From positions 127,152,913 to 127,216,912 of the forward strand of contig NC_133773.1 in the NCBI RefSeq assembly GCF_003597395.2: a stretch of 64,000 bases of DNA. The letters are read 5' to 3'. Made by a program: the position numbers and the translations under genes. Origin of the DNA: Chelonoidis abingdonii. Taxonomy: Eukaryota > Chordata > Testudines > Testudinidae. Below the pieces are notes generated by a model. It did no database searches and was not told where the DNA came from. It saw only the letters and a list, made by a program, of their open reading frames with translations. Below are positions 46,736 to 56,845 of this stretch, piece after piece. Every line of letters begins with the position of its first letter. The first letter of the stretch is position 1.

Positions 46736-46902
46736 GCTGCTGTGTGGTAATTACATAGGTGCCATGTTTTACTTCAGAGGTGGCTGCAATTCAGTGTTGG
46801 GGGACATGATCTTCTGAATCGTTTGCATACCAATTAAAATGTATAGTGTGTTGAGATACTTGGGAGGAAGGGTTCTATTTAACTATAAGCTGTTATATTC
46901 TT

Positions 46903-46930
46903 CTTTTTATTATTATTATTTATTATTATA
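46903..46930. repeat. (TTA)n microsatellite
   Basis: About nine TTA units with one interruption. Confidence 0.9.
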
Positions 46931-47938
46931 GTTTTTTAGTCCCAAATAGACCTAGAAACATGAAAAATGCAATCAGTACAGGACCCAGCCAGAAAAGGAA
47001 CTGATTTCACATGGCATCTTTCTGAAGAGTTTCTTTGGCATCCAATTCATAGATGAAAAAGTGGAGCCAAAAGTATTTTTCAAAAGGGGGATTCTTTAGC
47101 CATTTCAGATTTCATTCAGTTGTTCCAATGAAATAAATACATCTGCCTTACACAATTGAAAGAGGTATTTACTGCCTGTGGTTTAACAACTGTACTAAGT
47201 CAAAGGAACCAGTCAACTAGAGCCTTATAGTTCTTGTCTGAAGTGAAGATGGGAGAAAAGAATGAGACTACAATGTGGTATTTATAATAAAGATGAAATG
47301 AGTGGAACTCAATGGCGCCAGCAGCCCTAGAGCTCCTGCTGTTTGGGCTAATGCATTTTGCATTAGCGAGTGTGGGTATCTGGCATCCAGTAAGGTACTG
47401 AAATGCTTTTACAAAATAGTGACATTCTTAGAGCAGCAACGTTCCTTCCAAACACCAGCAATACACTTTCAACTGGTAAAATTCAAACATGCGGCACCTA
47501 AAGCTGGGTGAACAGCAAAGGGAGTAGAGGCACAAACGTTTTAGCCATTTTCCACTCGCCGTGTTCAGACCTCTTTTGTATTTGCTTTCTTGACAGATTC
47601 ACTCCTGTACCTCTGGGAACAGCTGCCCCAGAAGGAAGATTTACTCTGGGGTCAGGGACTGTCAGTGCTGCTGCTGTCATTCCCTGGGTGTCCCATTAGG
47701 AAAGGGCAGCTATACAATGTGGTTGGGGTGGTATGAGATCAGTGCCTCTCCCAATTGGTCTAGCTTTGCCCCACCTCTCCTGTCTGGTCTTACTCATTTT
47801 GTGGACAGAACCACTGGTTCGTCCCCTTGTGGTGGAGTTGGTACCAGAGGCAGCCCACAGTCTGGGTTCTGCAAGTGGATCACGTTGAGGGAACTTGCCC
47901 AGTGTATCTTCTTTCTTATTGTGGGAGTTCTCTGAAAA
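46931..47938. other. Unassigned stretch
   Basis: No gene recognised. The TGGGAACAGCTGCCCC region around 47620 has mixed composition. Confidence 0.35.
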
Positions 47939-48697
47939 GAGCCACTCAATGTGCAGCAGCAGTCAAAAAAGTGAACAGAATGTTGGGAATCATTAAGAAA
48001 GGGATAGATAATAAGACAGAAAATATCATACTGCCTCTATATAAATCCATGGTACACCCACATCTTGAATACTGTGTGCAAATGTGGTTGCCTCATCACA
48101 AAATAGATATATTGGAATTGGAAAAGGTTCAGAAAAGGGCAACAAAAATGATTAGGGGCATGGAATGACTTCCGTATGAGGAGAGATTAATAAGACTGGG
48201 ACTTTTCAGCTTGGAAAAGAGACAACTGGGGGGGATATGATAGAGGTCTATAAAATCATGACTGGTGTGGAGAAAGTAAATAAGAAGTGTTATTTACTCC
48301 TTCTCATAACACAAGGACTAGCTGTCACCAATGAAATTAATATGAAGGAGGTTTAAAACAAACAAAAGGAAGTATTTTTTCACACAACGTACAGCCAACC
48401 TGTGGAACTCTTTGCCAGAGGATGTTGTGAAGGCCAAGACCATAACAGGGTTCAAAAAAGAACTAGATAAATTCATGGAGGGTAGCTCCATCAATGGCTA
48501 TTAGCCAGGATGGGCAGAGATGACATCCCTAGACTCTGTTTGATGGAAGCTGGGAATTGGCAACAGGGAATGGATCACTTGATCATTACCTGTTCTGTTC
48601 ATTCCCTCTGGGGCACCTGGAATTAGCCACTGTTGGAAGACAGGATACTGGGCTAGATGGACCTTTGGTCTGACCCAGTATGGCCATTCTTATGTTA
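47939..48697 (+). mobile_element. 5'-truncated CR1 LINE, copy F, complete 3' end
   Basis: Sense CR1 fragment from the C-terminal RT (NRMLGIIKKGI, PHLEYCVQMW, KRATKMIRGME) through the 3' UTR (GGCTATTAGCCAGGATGGGC, CTGGGCTAGATGGACC, GACCCAGTATGGCCATTCTT) to the terminus near 48697. It is close to copy A in subfamily and has in-frame stops. Confidence 0.92.
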
Positions 48698-49659
48698 TTA
48701 AAAGAAACCTAATCTCTGTATCTTTTACTATTACAGCATTCGAGTAGCTAGTGTTCTAGTTGCCTTGGAAGCGACCTGAAATTCTCAAAGGAAGAAATGT
48801 ACTTGCCAACAAACAGAAGTCACCAGAGGGATTTATTTATCACTCTTACCCCCATCAGGAGGCTGAGATGTGTGTCTTTATTTCTTCATGAAAGCAACTG
48901 CAAGGTTCCACCCTCCTGCATCTGTGGACAGCAGATCCATTACAAAGGTGACAAAAAAAGACTAGCAGAACAAAATCTGCAGTAGGTGAAGGCCCCTGGG
49001 TTTAGTTGTCACCAGAAACAGTATAACAAATGTTACCATGTCTTTTACCTGCCACGTGGGTAGAAAAAGGAAAATCAATACCATGGCTTTTCTTTTCATT
49101 TTTGACAGCTACTAAGAAAAACTCATGGCCCGAAGACACAAGTGAGCTCAGAAACTGACTGACTTTATTTCAATGATTCTCAAATTGGTGGCAACTGGAA
49201 GTATCTTTCTTTGAGTGTTTCTTTAGTGTACGCTCTAGGCATGATCAAACTTTCTGACGCAACCAAAATTGGAAGGGTAGCAAAACCAGCATAATGCTAC
49301 CAAACCATAAGTCTCCTAAAGCAAATAGAAGCCTGCTTCTGCAGTTTTACTCTGGTTTAACTCCATAGTCTTCAATAGATTTATTCTTAATTCACTCTAA
49401 TGAAAGTGAGAAGAGATGCTGCATGAAAAATTTCTACCTCTCTGGAAGTACCCTTATCATTGCACAGAACTGAATGGAAATAAATACACGTCATTCTGAA
49501 GAGGAAAATCTGAAGGTACTGAAAAAGTTGCTAAAAAGTGTGGGAGCAAGGCAATAAGGAGTGATGTGGAGATTGAGAAAGGAGCAAATCCTGTGGTTGG
49601 CCTGGTGCTTAGGCTAGCCCTAGTGCCGAGGAAAAAGCCAACTCCAGTTCTAGTAGTGT
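48698..49659. other. Unassigned stretch
   Basis: No gene recognised. Confidence 0.4.
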
Positions 49660-49965
49660 GGTTCAGTGGGCTGACTAGGCGCTGTGAGCTCCTGAGCTCC
49701 ACTCCCATTCTCACACTGACTATTGTGTTCTTGGACAAGTAACTTATGGCCAGATTTTCAGAAGCGTCCAGCATCCAGCGGCTTCCATTGATCTCAATAG
49801 GAGCTGCTGGGTGCTTAACTCTTCTAAAAGTCTGGCCCTTAATGTGTCTTAGTTTGCCCTTCTGTAAAATGGGACAATTTACCTGGCTCACAGGGTATAG
49901 AGAGGATTAATTAGTTAACATTGCCACACTACTTGGAAGCTGGTAACTATTATTTTGTGGGGTCA
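49660..49965 (+). repeat. MIR-type SINE carrying a MITE insertion
   Basis: TGTGGTTCAGTGGGCTGACTAGG and TTCTTGGACAAGTAACTTA are MIR. After the insert at 49748-49838 the MIR resumes with TGTGTCTTAGTTTGCCCTTC and TGTAAAATGGGACAATTTAC, then GAGGATTAATTAGTTAAC. Confidence 0.85.
49748..49838. mobile_element. 91-bp palindromic MITE inside a MIR
   Basis: Ends GGCCAGATTTTCAGAAG and CTTCTAAAAGTCTGGCC are inverted; the centre is CCATTGATCTCAATAGGAGC. A TTA-like flank on each side fits a 3-bp PIF/Harbinger-type duplication. Confidence 0.8.
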
Positions 49966-50761
49966 CTAAAGTGCATGCCATGCTTTCATTTCCTTTAATT
50001 TCTGTATGTCCACCACTAGCTTTAGCAGGTGAGTCACCGGGAGATCTATGTGACTAAAAATAAATGTAAATCTAAAGTGTGCTGCCTCCTCCCTTGGGAA
50101 AATCTGCTTAGAATCTTTCCCCCTCTTTCATAAGGGTAGAGTAAAATAAAATGTGCATGCTGATTTCATCCAGACGAGAGGGTGAGATTTTTTTTTTTTA
50201 AGCACTGTATTTTAAAGGAGCAGTGATGGGACATGTCTTAAAAATTAAATAAACAGGCATGGATGTCAATGACGTCTATGGGAGGGCCAGAGTGTGGGCT
50301 GTTTGCTGTAGCAGGCCCTCCATTGAGGATTCTCCTACATCCCAAGCAGATTTTCAGAAAGTTTTCCCAGTATGTGCTCTTTCTAGCAATATCATTGTTA
50401 TTTTCACCTCTCATTTTCCTTTTTCATTGTGCATCTGTTGACATCCATTGGCACTAGATGGAAAGGTGGCCTGCTGAGCCAGTGGGGGAGTACGAATTGT
50501 GACAGATAACATTGATTTATAGCCACTCAGTTCCATCATACAGGAAAGCGAAAACACTGCGTCACAACACAGACATGTGCTTGTGCTTGTTTTACAGAAC
50601 TGGAGCACCTCAGGGACCAGTATATCACTGTCCACCCCAGTGCACAGCAAATTCCACCACTCCTTTATTTAGAATGATTTTGGCAACATACATAAAAGGT
50701 TTTTATACACCCAGAGGACAACAACAGAGAAATTATCTGGGACACAAGCTGAGGCAGGTTG

Positions 50762-50965
50762 GTTGAGAGAGCCAGCCAATCGATTGGGACTCAAGAAATC
50801 AGAGTTCTTGCCCTGGCTCTGCCACTGACTTCCCTTTTTAATCCTGGGCAGTTCCTTTCCCCTCTTGGTGCCTGGCTTGCCGCAGGTTATAAGACAGGTA
50901 CTAATGCTAGCCTGCCTGCCCACCTTTGCACAACACTTGGCAATCTCTGGATGAAATGTGGTGGT
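50762..50965 (+). repeat. MIR-type SINE
   Basis: GGACTCAAGAAATCAGAGTTC, TTGCCCTGGCTCTGCCACTG and TCCTGGGCAGTTCCTTTCCC mark the head and core. GATAAG-like and TAATGCTAGCCTGCCTGCC parts mark the 3' half. Confidence 0.75.
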
Positions 50966-52018
50966 ATTATTCACTGCCCTTTTATTCTGCAGAATGGTGA
51001 TTTATTTCTTCAGTAAAAAACTCAACCCTGAATCCCATTGGCCCATCATTCATGGGGTGATACGAGTGCTAAAGCAGGACAGTTATAAACCCTTATTTTC
51101 AAAGTGGTGCAGCATAAGCTTTCTCCTCTCACTCCCCGGAACAGCACACAATACTTCTCCCACCCCTCACCATAGGCCAGCTGTCAGTGCTGAGGGGCAG
51201 AGGCATCACTGCATAACAGTGCTCCCTAAGGAGTGGAGGAAAGGCAGTAGAACAGAACCGTGCGCTTAGTGCTCAGGAGGCTTAGCTGCTGAGAGCCTGG
51301 CAATGGAGTCACCTGCTGCTCAAGCACAGGCACAGAAGGGGAATCTGTACAATGCGGCTCCCCTGTGGGAATTTGGGAGCTACTTGGGAAAACATTCAGA
51401 ATCTAGGAATGCATGAAAAATTGTAACTGTGGAGAGTTCTGCTTGGCTTAGTTCCTGCACATGGTAGGGAGGTTCCTGTGCACTTGGGGTGACATTTGCC
51501 TCCATTCCAGAGAGCTCACTGGAGGCCTATGCACCATTTAAGCCCACTAAAGCACACAAAATGGAGCTGACGTGGATTTTAAGTGATGCCTGGATCTTCC
51601 GCACAGGGGTGAGTCTCACCATTTGTAATGAATGTGTGCACAAGGGACTCCTGCTCTGAGACCTAGCCAAACAATCTAATTGATGGCATTTATGGATGCT
51701 ATGTCTCAGTTTTTGTAAGCTAGCAGATCTTCCAAGTCCTGACCCATGCAGCTTGTGTAGCAGGAACTCTGCCTTTTTGTGTGTATGGATTATAGCATGA
51801 GGTCATTAAATACTGTCTCATGCTGCACAAACACCAGGGGGCAGAGTGAAGATTGCACAGAGAACCTTAATTTTGTTGTTTGCTTACTTTTGAGTGTAAA
51901 TTTTGTAACATCAGCGGTCATTGTGAAAACTGTTTTCATTGCACAATGCTTAGTTCACACAGTCACAAATAAGATGCACTCAGGATATTTTACATAAAAC
52001 CAGGAAAACACTTTAATT
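50966..52018. other. Unassigned stretch
   Basis: No gene recognised. Confidence 0.4.
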
Positions 52019-52245
52019 TTAGGAAAGAATCCTATGGCATCTTATAGACTAATAGATGTTTTGGAATATGAGCTTTCGTGGGTGAATACCCACTTCGTCG
52101 GATGCATGTAGTGGAAATTTCCAGGGGCAGTATATATACGCAAGCAAGCTAGAGATAATGAGGTTATTTCAATCAGGGAGGATGAGGCCCTGTTCTAGCA
52201 GTTGAGGTGTGAAAACCAAGGGAGGAGAAACTGGTTTTGTAGTTG
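52019..52245 (-). mobile_element. Penelope-like repeat, antisense, longer copy
   Basis: The minus strand reads CCAGTTTCTCCTCCCTTGG, then GAACAGGGCCTCATCCTCCC, ACTACATGCATCCGACGAAG, the GTGGGTATTCACCCAC hairpin, GAAAGCTCAT and TCTATTAGTCTATAAGATG. It extends the 15073 copy about 120 bp further upstream. Confidence 0.65.
52070..52101 (-). ncRNA. Hammerhead-like core, mutated
   Basis: CCGACGA (complement of 52095-52101), a perfect 6-bp stem GTGGGT/ACCCAC and GAAA (complement of 52074-52077). The second core base is C instead of U, so this copy should be inactive even if the family is a ribozyme. Confidence 0.45.
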
Positions 52246-52694
52246 GCAAGCCAGGATTACAAAGACTGTCAGTAGAGTTGCATCAAGAACAAAAATGGCC
52301 TGATATCTATTGCATTACATGTCTATTTTCCCCTTAATAAGAAATATTACTGTGTTTTAATTCAAAGGAAATAAATATCTTTGCTGATAAAGCAAGAGGG
52401 AGGAGAACTGTAGAGGCAGCACATTCATCTTCTAATCTGTGGTGTGGGAGGGAGATATGAGGTGTAGGATTGGAGTTGGTAGAAGGAGAGTACTTTGGGT
52501 ACTGTGGAAGTGAGGTTGATTAGAGATTGGGCCTTAACCAAAACCTCTGGTCAGAACAGAACACCCTGAACTTGGAGGGTGTTTGAAATTCAAACCAAAG
52601 TCTGTATTTGACAAATGGCCCCTTTGACTGCTAATCCAGGAGATTCATATGGATTGGTTGAGCACAGAGCTCACTTGGTAAGAGGCACGGGGAC

Positions 52695-52775
52695 AGATCC
52701 TTAGCTGGTATATGTTGATGTAGTTCTGTTAAAGACAATAGTTCCTTGCCAGTTTACACCAGCTGGGGATCTACC
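52695..52775. repeat. Small palindromic MITE remnant
   Basis: ACAGATCCTTAGCTGGTATA, then AATAGTTCCTTGCCAGTTTA, then CACCAGCTGGGGATCTACCC. The ends are complementary. Confidence 0.5.
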
Positions 52776-52799
52776 CTGCTGTGTTTTAGTAGGTCAAAT

Positions 52800-52945
52800 A
52801 CAGTTCTGGCAGTGAGGGCATCTAGGTTCTAATGCTGGTTCTGACAGGGACATGCTATGTGACTTTGGACATGTCGTTTAACCTCAGTTTCTCCATCTTT
52901 AAAATAGGGGCAATAATGTTAACCTAGAGTACCTGTAGGTTTTCT
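52800..52945 (+). repeat. MIR-type SINE
   Basis: TTCTGGCAGTGAGGGCATCT, TTCTAATGCTGGTTCTGACA, TGTGACTTTGGACATGTCG and TTTAACCTCAGTTTCTCC, then TTTAAAATAGGGGCAATAAT. Confidence 0.82.
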
Positions 52946-52997
52946 CATTGGCTCAAAACGTAATAGCTCTCTTTCCTGTACAGCAACACAGGGCCAC

Positions 52998-53275
52998 TGA
53001 GGGTACAGCCACATTGGGATAAAAAACCCACAGCATGGCCATGGCTGGCCCCAGTCATGTGACTCGAGCTCACAGGGCTGAGGCTAGTAGGCTAAAAATT
53101 GCAGTGGAGACAGTTAGGCTTGAGCTGGAGTGCGGACTTTGAGGATCTCAGGCCTGAGCCCAAACACTGCAATTTTTAGCCTCACAGACTGAGCTCCATC
53201 AAGCCCAAGTCAGCTGACCCGGGCTCTGAGACTCAGTGCTGTGGGTTTTTTATCGCAGTGTGGACATACCCTGAG
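52998..53275. mobile_element. 278-bp fully palindromic MITE
   Basis: Left CTGAGGGTACAGCCACATTG, then GATAAAAAACCCACAGCA. Right TGCTGTGGGTTTTTTATCGC, then AGTGTGGACATACCCTGAG. Inner arms TAAAAATTGCAGTG and CACTGCAATTTTTA also pair. The whole element folds into one hairpin. Confidence 0.92.
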
Positions 53276-53284
53276 AGAACATCA

Positions 53285-53590
53285 TGCCAGTGCTCTGCTC
53301 CCAGCACTGGCTCCTCCCCTGGAACGAAAAATCAAAGCCAGGGTTTGGTCCTAGCATACAAAGCTTTCCACAGCTCTGGCCCACTTAACCCAATGAAACT
53401 CCTGACTTCTGTGTGGCCTTGGCATCCCACAAATGTTCCAGTGGAACTGTTAGCTAAATGGGTGAGACTTATGAGTGTGGTTGACCTGGGTTTGTTGGCA
53501 GCTTGCCCAAAGCTGTGGAACTCACTTCCAGAACACATCAGAATGACCACGAATCTTGCTGTCTTCACTGTCTGTACGGTTCCATTGTTA
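53285..53590 (+). mobile_element. L2-like LINE reverse transcriptase C-terminal remnant
   Basis: The open frame contains LVLAYKAFHSSGPLNPM and, further on, CPKLWNSLPEHIRMTTNLA. The pattern P-K-L-W-N-S-L-P-x-x-I-R is the conserved C-terminal RT signature of the L2/Rex1/CR1-like group. It differs from the CR1 copies in this window, which read [10 protein letters not shown] there. About 300 bp remain. Confidence 0.75.
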
Positions 53591-53849
53591 AAGCTGATTG
53601 TGGTGTCCAGGATGATGATGCTGGTGTGGGAGTGTTCCAAGAGAGTTTGATGGATGGTTGTTGAAGTTGTGGTAGAAATCTGAGGGAGTTTACATCATCT
53701 GTCCACAGGAAGAAAATATCATTGATGAATTTCAGATATATCAATTTCAGGTATATCACTTCCTATTGGAGGGGATAAGACTGTAAGAGTATACTGACTT
53801 TCTGGGGCCACACAGATATGCCTGTAAATGTATTATAGGTCTTTTCTTT

Positions 53850-53873
53850 TTCTTTTTCTTTTTTTTTTTTTTT
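53850..53873. repeat. T-rich tract
   Basis: TTTTTC repeats leading into a run of about 15 T. Confidence 0.9.
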
Positions 53874-54427
53874 GAGGAACAAAACCTGCTAATATATTAA
53901 ATGTGGCTGTTGTCAGAAAAATTACTGTGTAAAAATGACGTTGCAAGGCGCCACCTCTATTTTTTCTCTTGCTGTGATTTTACAAGCCAAAAGATGGTTA
54001 TCCAGATGGCCAGTGCTGAAAACTCCCTGTAAGAGCTGCAAATCAAGCGGTGTTCTCTTTGCCTCTTAATTGCTTATCAGTAATAAATATTCTACAGTCT
54101 GATGTTAGTTGATGATGTACGAGACGCAATAGAATCAAGCTTGCTTTTCCATACCTATACTAACTTTTCAGTGCTGACAGTAATAAAAAAATGTTTTTCC
54201 AGTAAATACAGAAGATATGACTCACAACTACACAGAATGCACGTGTAAGAAAATGGTTTTACGCTTTCTGACTACAATGGCACTTTAAATTTTTTATTGC
54301 AGGTTGACCCAAACCTCCACATTCACCTCCCTTTTCCATGAAAATGGAACATTCCACTTGCTAGTGCTGAACTGGATTCACCTCTGGGGCTTTTTATTTG
54401 TGCCCAGCCTGGCTAAGAATTGTTGGA

Positions 54428-54577
54428 ATCTTTAATTTCACTAAGGCATGTCCCTGATTGCAACAGTTGTGTAACTGTAAAAGCAACTTATAACAACTGC
54501 TTGCTAGAAAATGTACTTACTCCCCTACAGGATGATCTTTGTTGTAGTTAGGGACATGCCTTAACGAAATTAAAGAT
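54428..54577. mobile_element. 150-bp MITE with 37-bp inverted ends
   Basis: Left arm ATCTTTAATTTCACTAAGGC, then ATGTCCCTGATTGCAAC (54428-54464). Right arm GTTGTAGTTAGGGACATGCC, then TTAACGAAATTAAAGAT (54541-54577). About 32 of 37 positions pair. I do not recognise the family. Confidence 0.9.
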
Positions 54578-54685
54578 AACCTAACATGAAGGCCTGATCT
54601 CAGATAACCCATTAAGAGATAAGTAATTGCTTCTAATTCTTCAGCTTGCTCAAACAGTAATTATTACAGAAACACACACACACTA

Positions 54686-54862
54686 TGGGTCTGATTCTCA
54701 GTTACTCTAAGTCCCCTTTACATTGCTCTGGAAATGTAAAGGAGCATTACATTATACTTTTAGAGGGGCCTTGAAGTGGGTGTAAGTAAGATTTAAGTCC
54801 CTTTTCAATGCTAGAGTTGTCTAAGGGGAAGGGAGGCATAGAGTAACAGAGAATCAGGCCCA
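54686..54862. mobile_element. 177-bp MITE with 24-bp inverted ends
   Basis: Left TGGGTCTGATTCTCAGTTAC, then TCTA. Right TAGAGTAACAGAGAATCAGG, then CCCA. The interior CCCCTTTACATTGCTCTGG and AATGTAAAGGAGCATTAC also pair. It belongs to the GGGCCTGATTCTC group. Confidence 0.92.
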
Positions 54863-54892
54863 GTCTGCCATAACACACATTTCTGTAATAAC

Positions 54893-55114
54893 AACAAGGA
54901 GTCCTTATGGCACCCCAGAGACTAACAAATTTATCTGGGTATAAGCTTTTGTGGGCTAGAACCCACTTCATCAGATGCATCTTCAAGGCATCTGATGAAG
55001 TGGGTTCTAGCCCATGAAAGCTTATGCCCAAATAAATGTGTTAGTCTCTGAGGTGCCACAAGGACTCCTTGTTGTTTTTTCTGATACAGACTAACATAGC
55101 TACCACTCTGAAAC
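54893..55114. mobile_element. Head-to-head inverted pair of a Penelope-like repeat
   Basis: Left arm (antisense, 54893-54979) and right arm (sense, 54989-55073) are about 85 bp and near-identical in complement, from AACAAGGAGTCCTT to CATCAGATGC and back. The spacer is CATCTTCAAG. After 55073 the right arm continues with CTGATACAGACTAACATAGC and TACCACTCTGAAAC, as in the 15073 copy. Inverted pairs are known for Penelope-like insertions. Confidence 0.8.
54992..55030 (+). ncRNA. Hammerhead-like core, best match to CUGAUGA
   Basis: CTGATGA (54992-54998), stem II GTGGGT/GCCCAT with two wobble ends and loop TCTA, GAAA (55016-55019), then the mini-stem GC/GC around TTAT. The base pair following stem III is CC rather than UH, so the cleavage site is mutated. 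A mirrored copy lies in the left arm. Confidence 0.5.
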
Positions 55115-55120
55115 TTGTAA

Positions 55121-55335
55121 TAGTGTGACTTAGTAGACAGAGCACTGGTGGGGGCTCAGGAAACCTGGGTTCTAGTTCTGGCTCTGCTACTGGCCTGCTG
55201 TTTGAACTTGGGCAAGTCTCTGTGCCTCAATTCCCCATCTGTAAAATGGGGATAATGATCCTGGCCTCTGGTGTAAAGTGCTCTCAGGTCTACTGCTGAA
55301 AAGCACTAAATAAGAGGTAGGTATTATTACTAGTA
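55121..55335 (+). repeat. Near-complete MIR-type SINE
   Basis: GTGTGACTTAGTAGACAGAG (head), AACCTGGGTTCTAGTTCTGG, TGAACTTGGGCAAGTCTCTG, TGCCTCAATTCCCCATCTGT, AAAATGGGGATAATGATCC, then AAAGCACTAAATAAGAGGTA and TTATTAC. Best preserved MIR in the window. Confidence 0.92.
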
Positions 55336-55943
55336 ACAATTCTAAGCCTTCTCTAAGACAACGGGTGAAAACAGGGCTCTGGAACCCAGTTAAATATTTT
55401 AAGTACTAAAGTGTTCAGGTTTATTTTTCAAGTGTAAAATTATCAAAAGCATTTTACAGATATTAATTATGTTATCCCCCTGACAGCCCTGTGAGTGCGA
55501 TAAATATTGTCATTCCAATTATAGAGAGGGGGAATACACAGACTAGAGAAGTGCGCATGACTTGAGCAGGCTAAGCATCAAGTCAGTGGAAGAGCAGCCC
55601 AAGTTCACGCAGTAATCTAGCCTCACTGTCAGATGCGCAGCCCATTGAAGGCAGTGGAAAGGTTGCCACTGACCCCCAAGTGTGTTGGCTCAGGCAAGTA
55701 GGACTAGATCCTTGTTTAAATGGGTTCCTGTCTGCATCCTGTATCACTTGCCAGACCGGTATTGCCCTGGCCTCTTCTTTTGTCATTCAGTATTGGACCC
55801 ATTCTACAACAATATGCATTACCTCACCTTTTGGGGGTGAAGCCAGACCTTTTGGCATCTGCTCCCCTATTTGGTGTAAACATTGCTTGTGCCAATCAGA
55901 GGCGAACACACACAGGTTTTGGGGTCTGTCCACTATGACACTT

Positions 55944-56395
55944 CTGTGATGTCATAGTGGGTATTTTAGGGGTTGCCCTGCCATGTGCAGGCAGAGAGAG
56001 AGGAGAAAACGTGTCCCGTGTCCCGTGTATCCCGTGTATGCCGTGTATGCCGTAACCGAGCCTGATCACCTCGAAGCCTCTCTCTCAGCTCACGTGTTTC
56101 AAATAGAGCTTCTACGTTTGCCGGTCGTGATGTGTTGGTTTGTATTTGTAAGTATCAGTTATTACTAAATGCTGCATTTTGTTTGTAAATATTGTTAGTA
56201 GATATTTTAGGCATTGTGTGTTTTAGGTTTTGTTAACTCTATTAGCTAATCATAAGCTGCTCTCTTACCCCTTGTAACTATCCCCAATAAAATTTTAAAT
56301 TGATTGATTTTAGTTGTGTGTGTGTGTGTCTGCAGTCTGCCTCGTGACCCATACTCTCCTTGCATCTCTTACCTATATAGTCTGTTGCCACGTGC
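55944..56395 (+). repeat. Possible LTR-like block
   Basis: Starts near TGTGATGTCATAGTGGG (with a CRE-like TGATGTCA). It holds the 56011 minisatellite, a polyadenylation-type CCCCAATAAAATTT at about 56282, and a GT-rich run before CTGCAGTCTGCC. This resembles an R-U5 region, but no inverted ends or duplication are found. Confidence 0.3.
56011..56053 (+). repeat. Short minisatellite (CCGTGTATG units)
   Basis: Five head-to-tail units: GTGTC, CCGTGTC, CCGTGTATC, CCGTGTATG, CCGTGTATG. It is CpG-rich in an otherwise CpG-poor setting. Confidence 0.9.
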
Positions 56396-56448
56396 AGCCT
56401 GGTAAATAACAGGCCTGCATTTCCTTTCGCCCCTGCGAATACGTGGCA

Positions 56449-56532
56449 ATCTACAATCCTGAATCATGAACATTAATGGGAGTTTTTCCATTGACTTGAA
56501 TAAGAGCACCATAATGAGGATTAGACTCGGCT
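56449..56532. repeat. Small palindromic MITE
   Basis: CTACAATCCTGAATCATGAAC, then AATGGGAGTTTTTCCATTGAC, then TAATGAGGATTAG; symmetrical around the CATTGACTTGAAT motif. Confidence 0.55.
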
Positions 56533-56656
56533 CTTGACTCCAAACCCTGGGCCTGTCTGATTCACCCAACAATGTCCCCACTTCCCCCGCAAGCCACAGA
56601 GGCCTATGTTTTTTAAAGTGACCACTAATTTGGGGTTGCCAAACCTGAGACACCTT

Positions 56657-56728
56657 GGGCCTGATTTTTTGAGGCAGTGAACTCACTGGGAGCTGTGGGT
56701 GCTCAGCACTTCTGAAAATCAGATCAAA
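56657..56728. repeat. Palindromic MITE (GGGCCTGATTTTTTGAG)
   Basis: Left GGGCCTGATTTTTTGAGGC and right GCACTTCTGAAAATCAGATC; centre CTCACTGGGAGCTGTGGGTG. Same group as 49748 and 61768. Confidence 0.7.
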
Positions 56729-56761
56729 CATGTCTCAGATTTGGCACTTAGAATCAATGGA

Positions 56762-56845
56762 CATTGCTGAAATTGTTGGCTTCCTTAAAGTCTCTGTGTC
56801 TTGGTTTCCCCATCTGTAAAATGAAGGTAACGATTGTACCAGAAG
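56762..56845 (+). repeat. MIR fragment
   Basis: TCTCTGTGTCTTGGTTTCCC, then CATCTGTAAAATGAAGGTAACG: the MIR core only. Confidence 0.75.
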
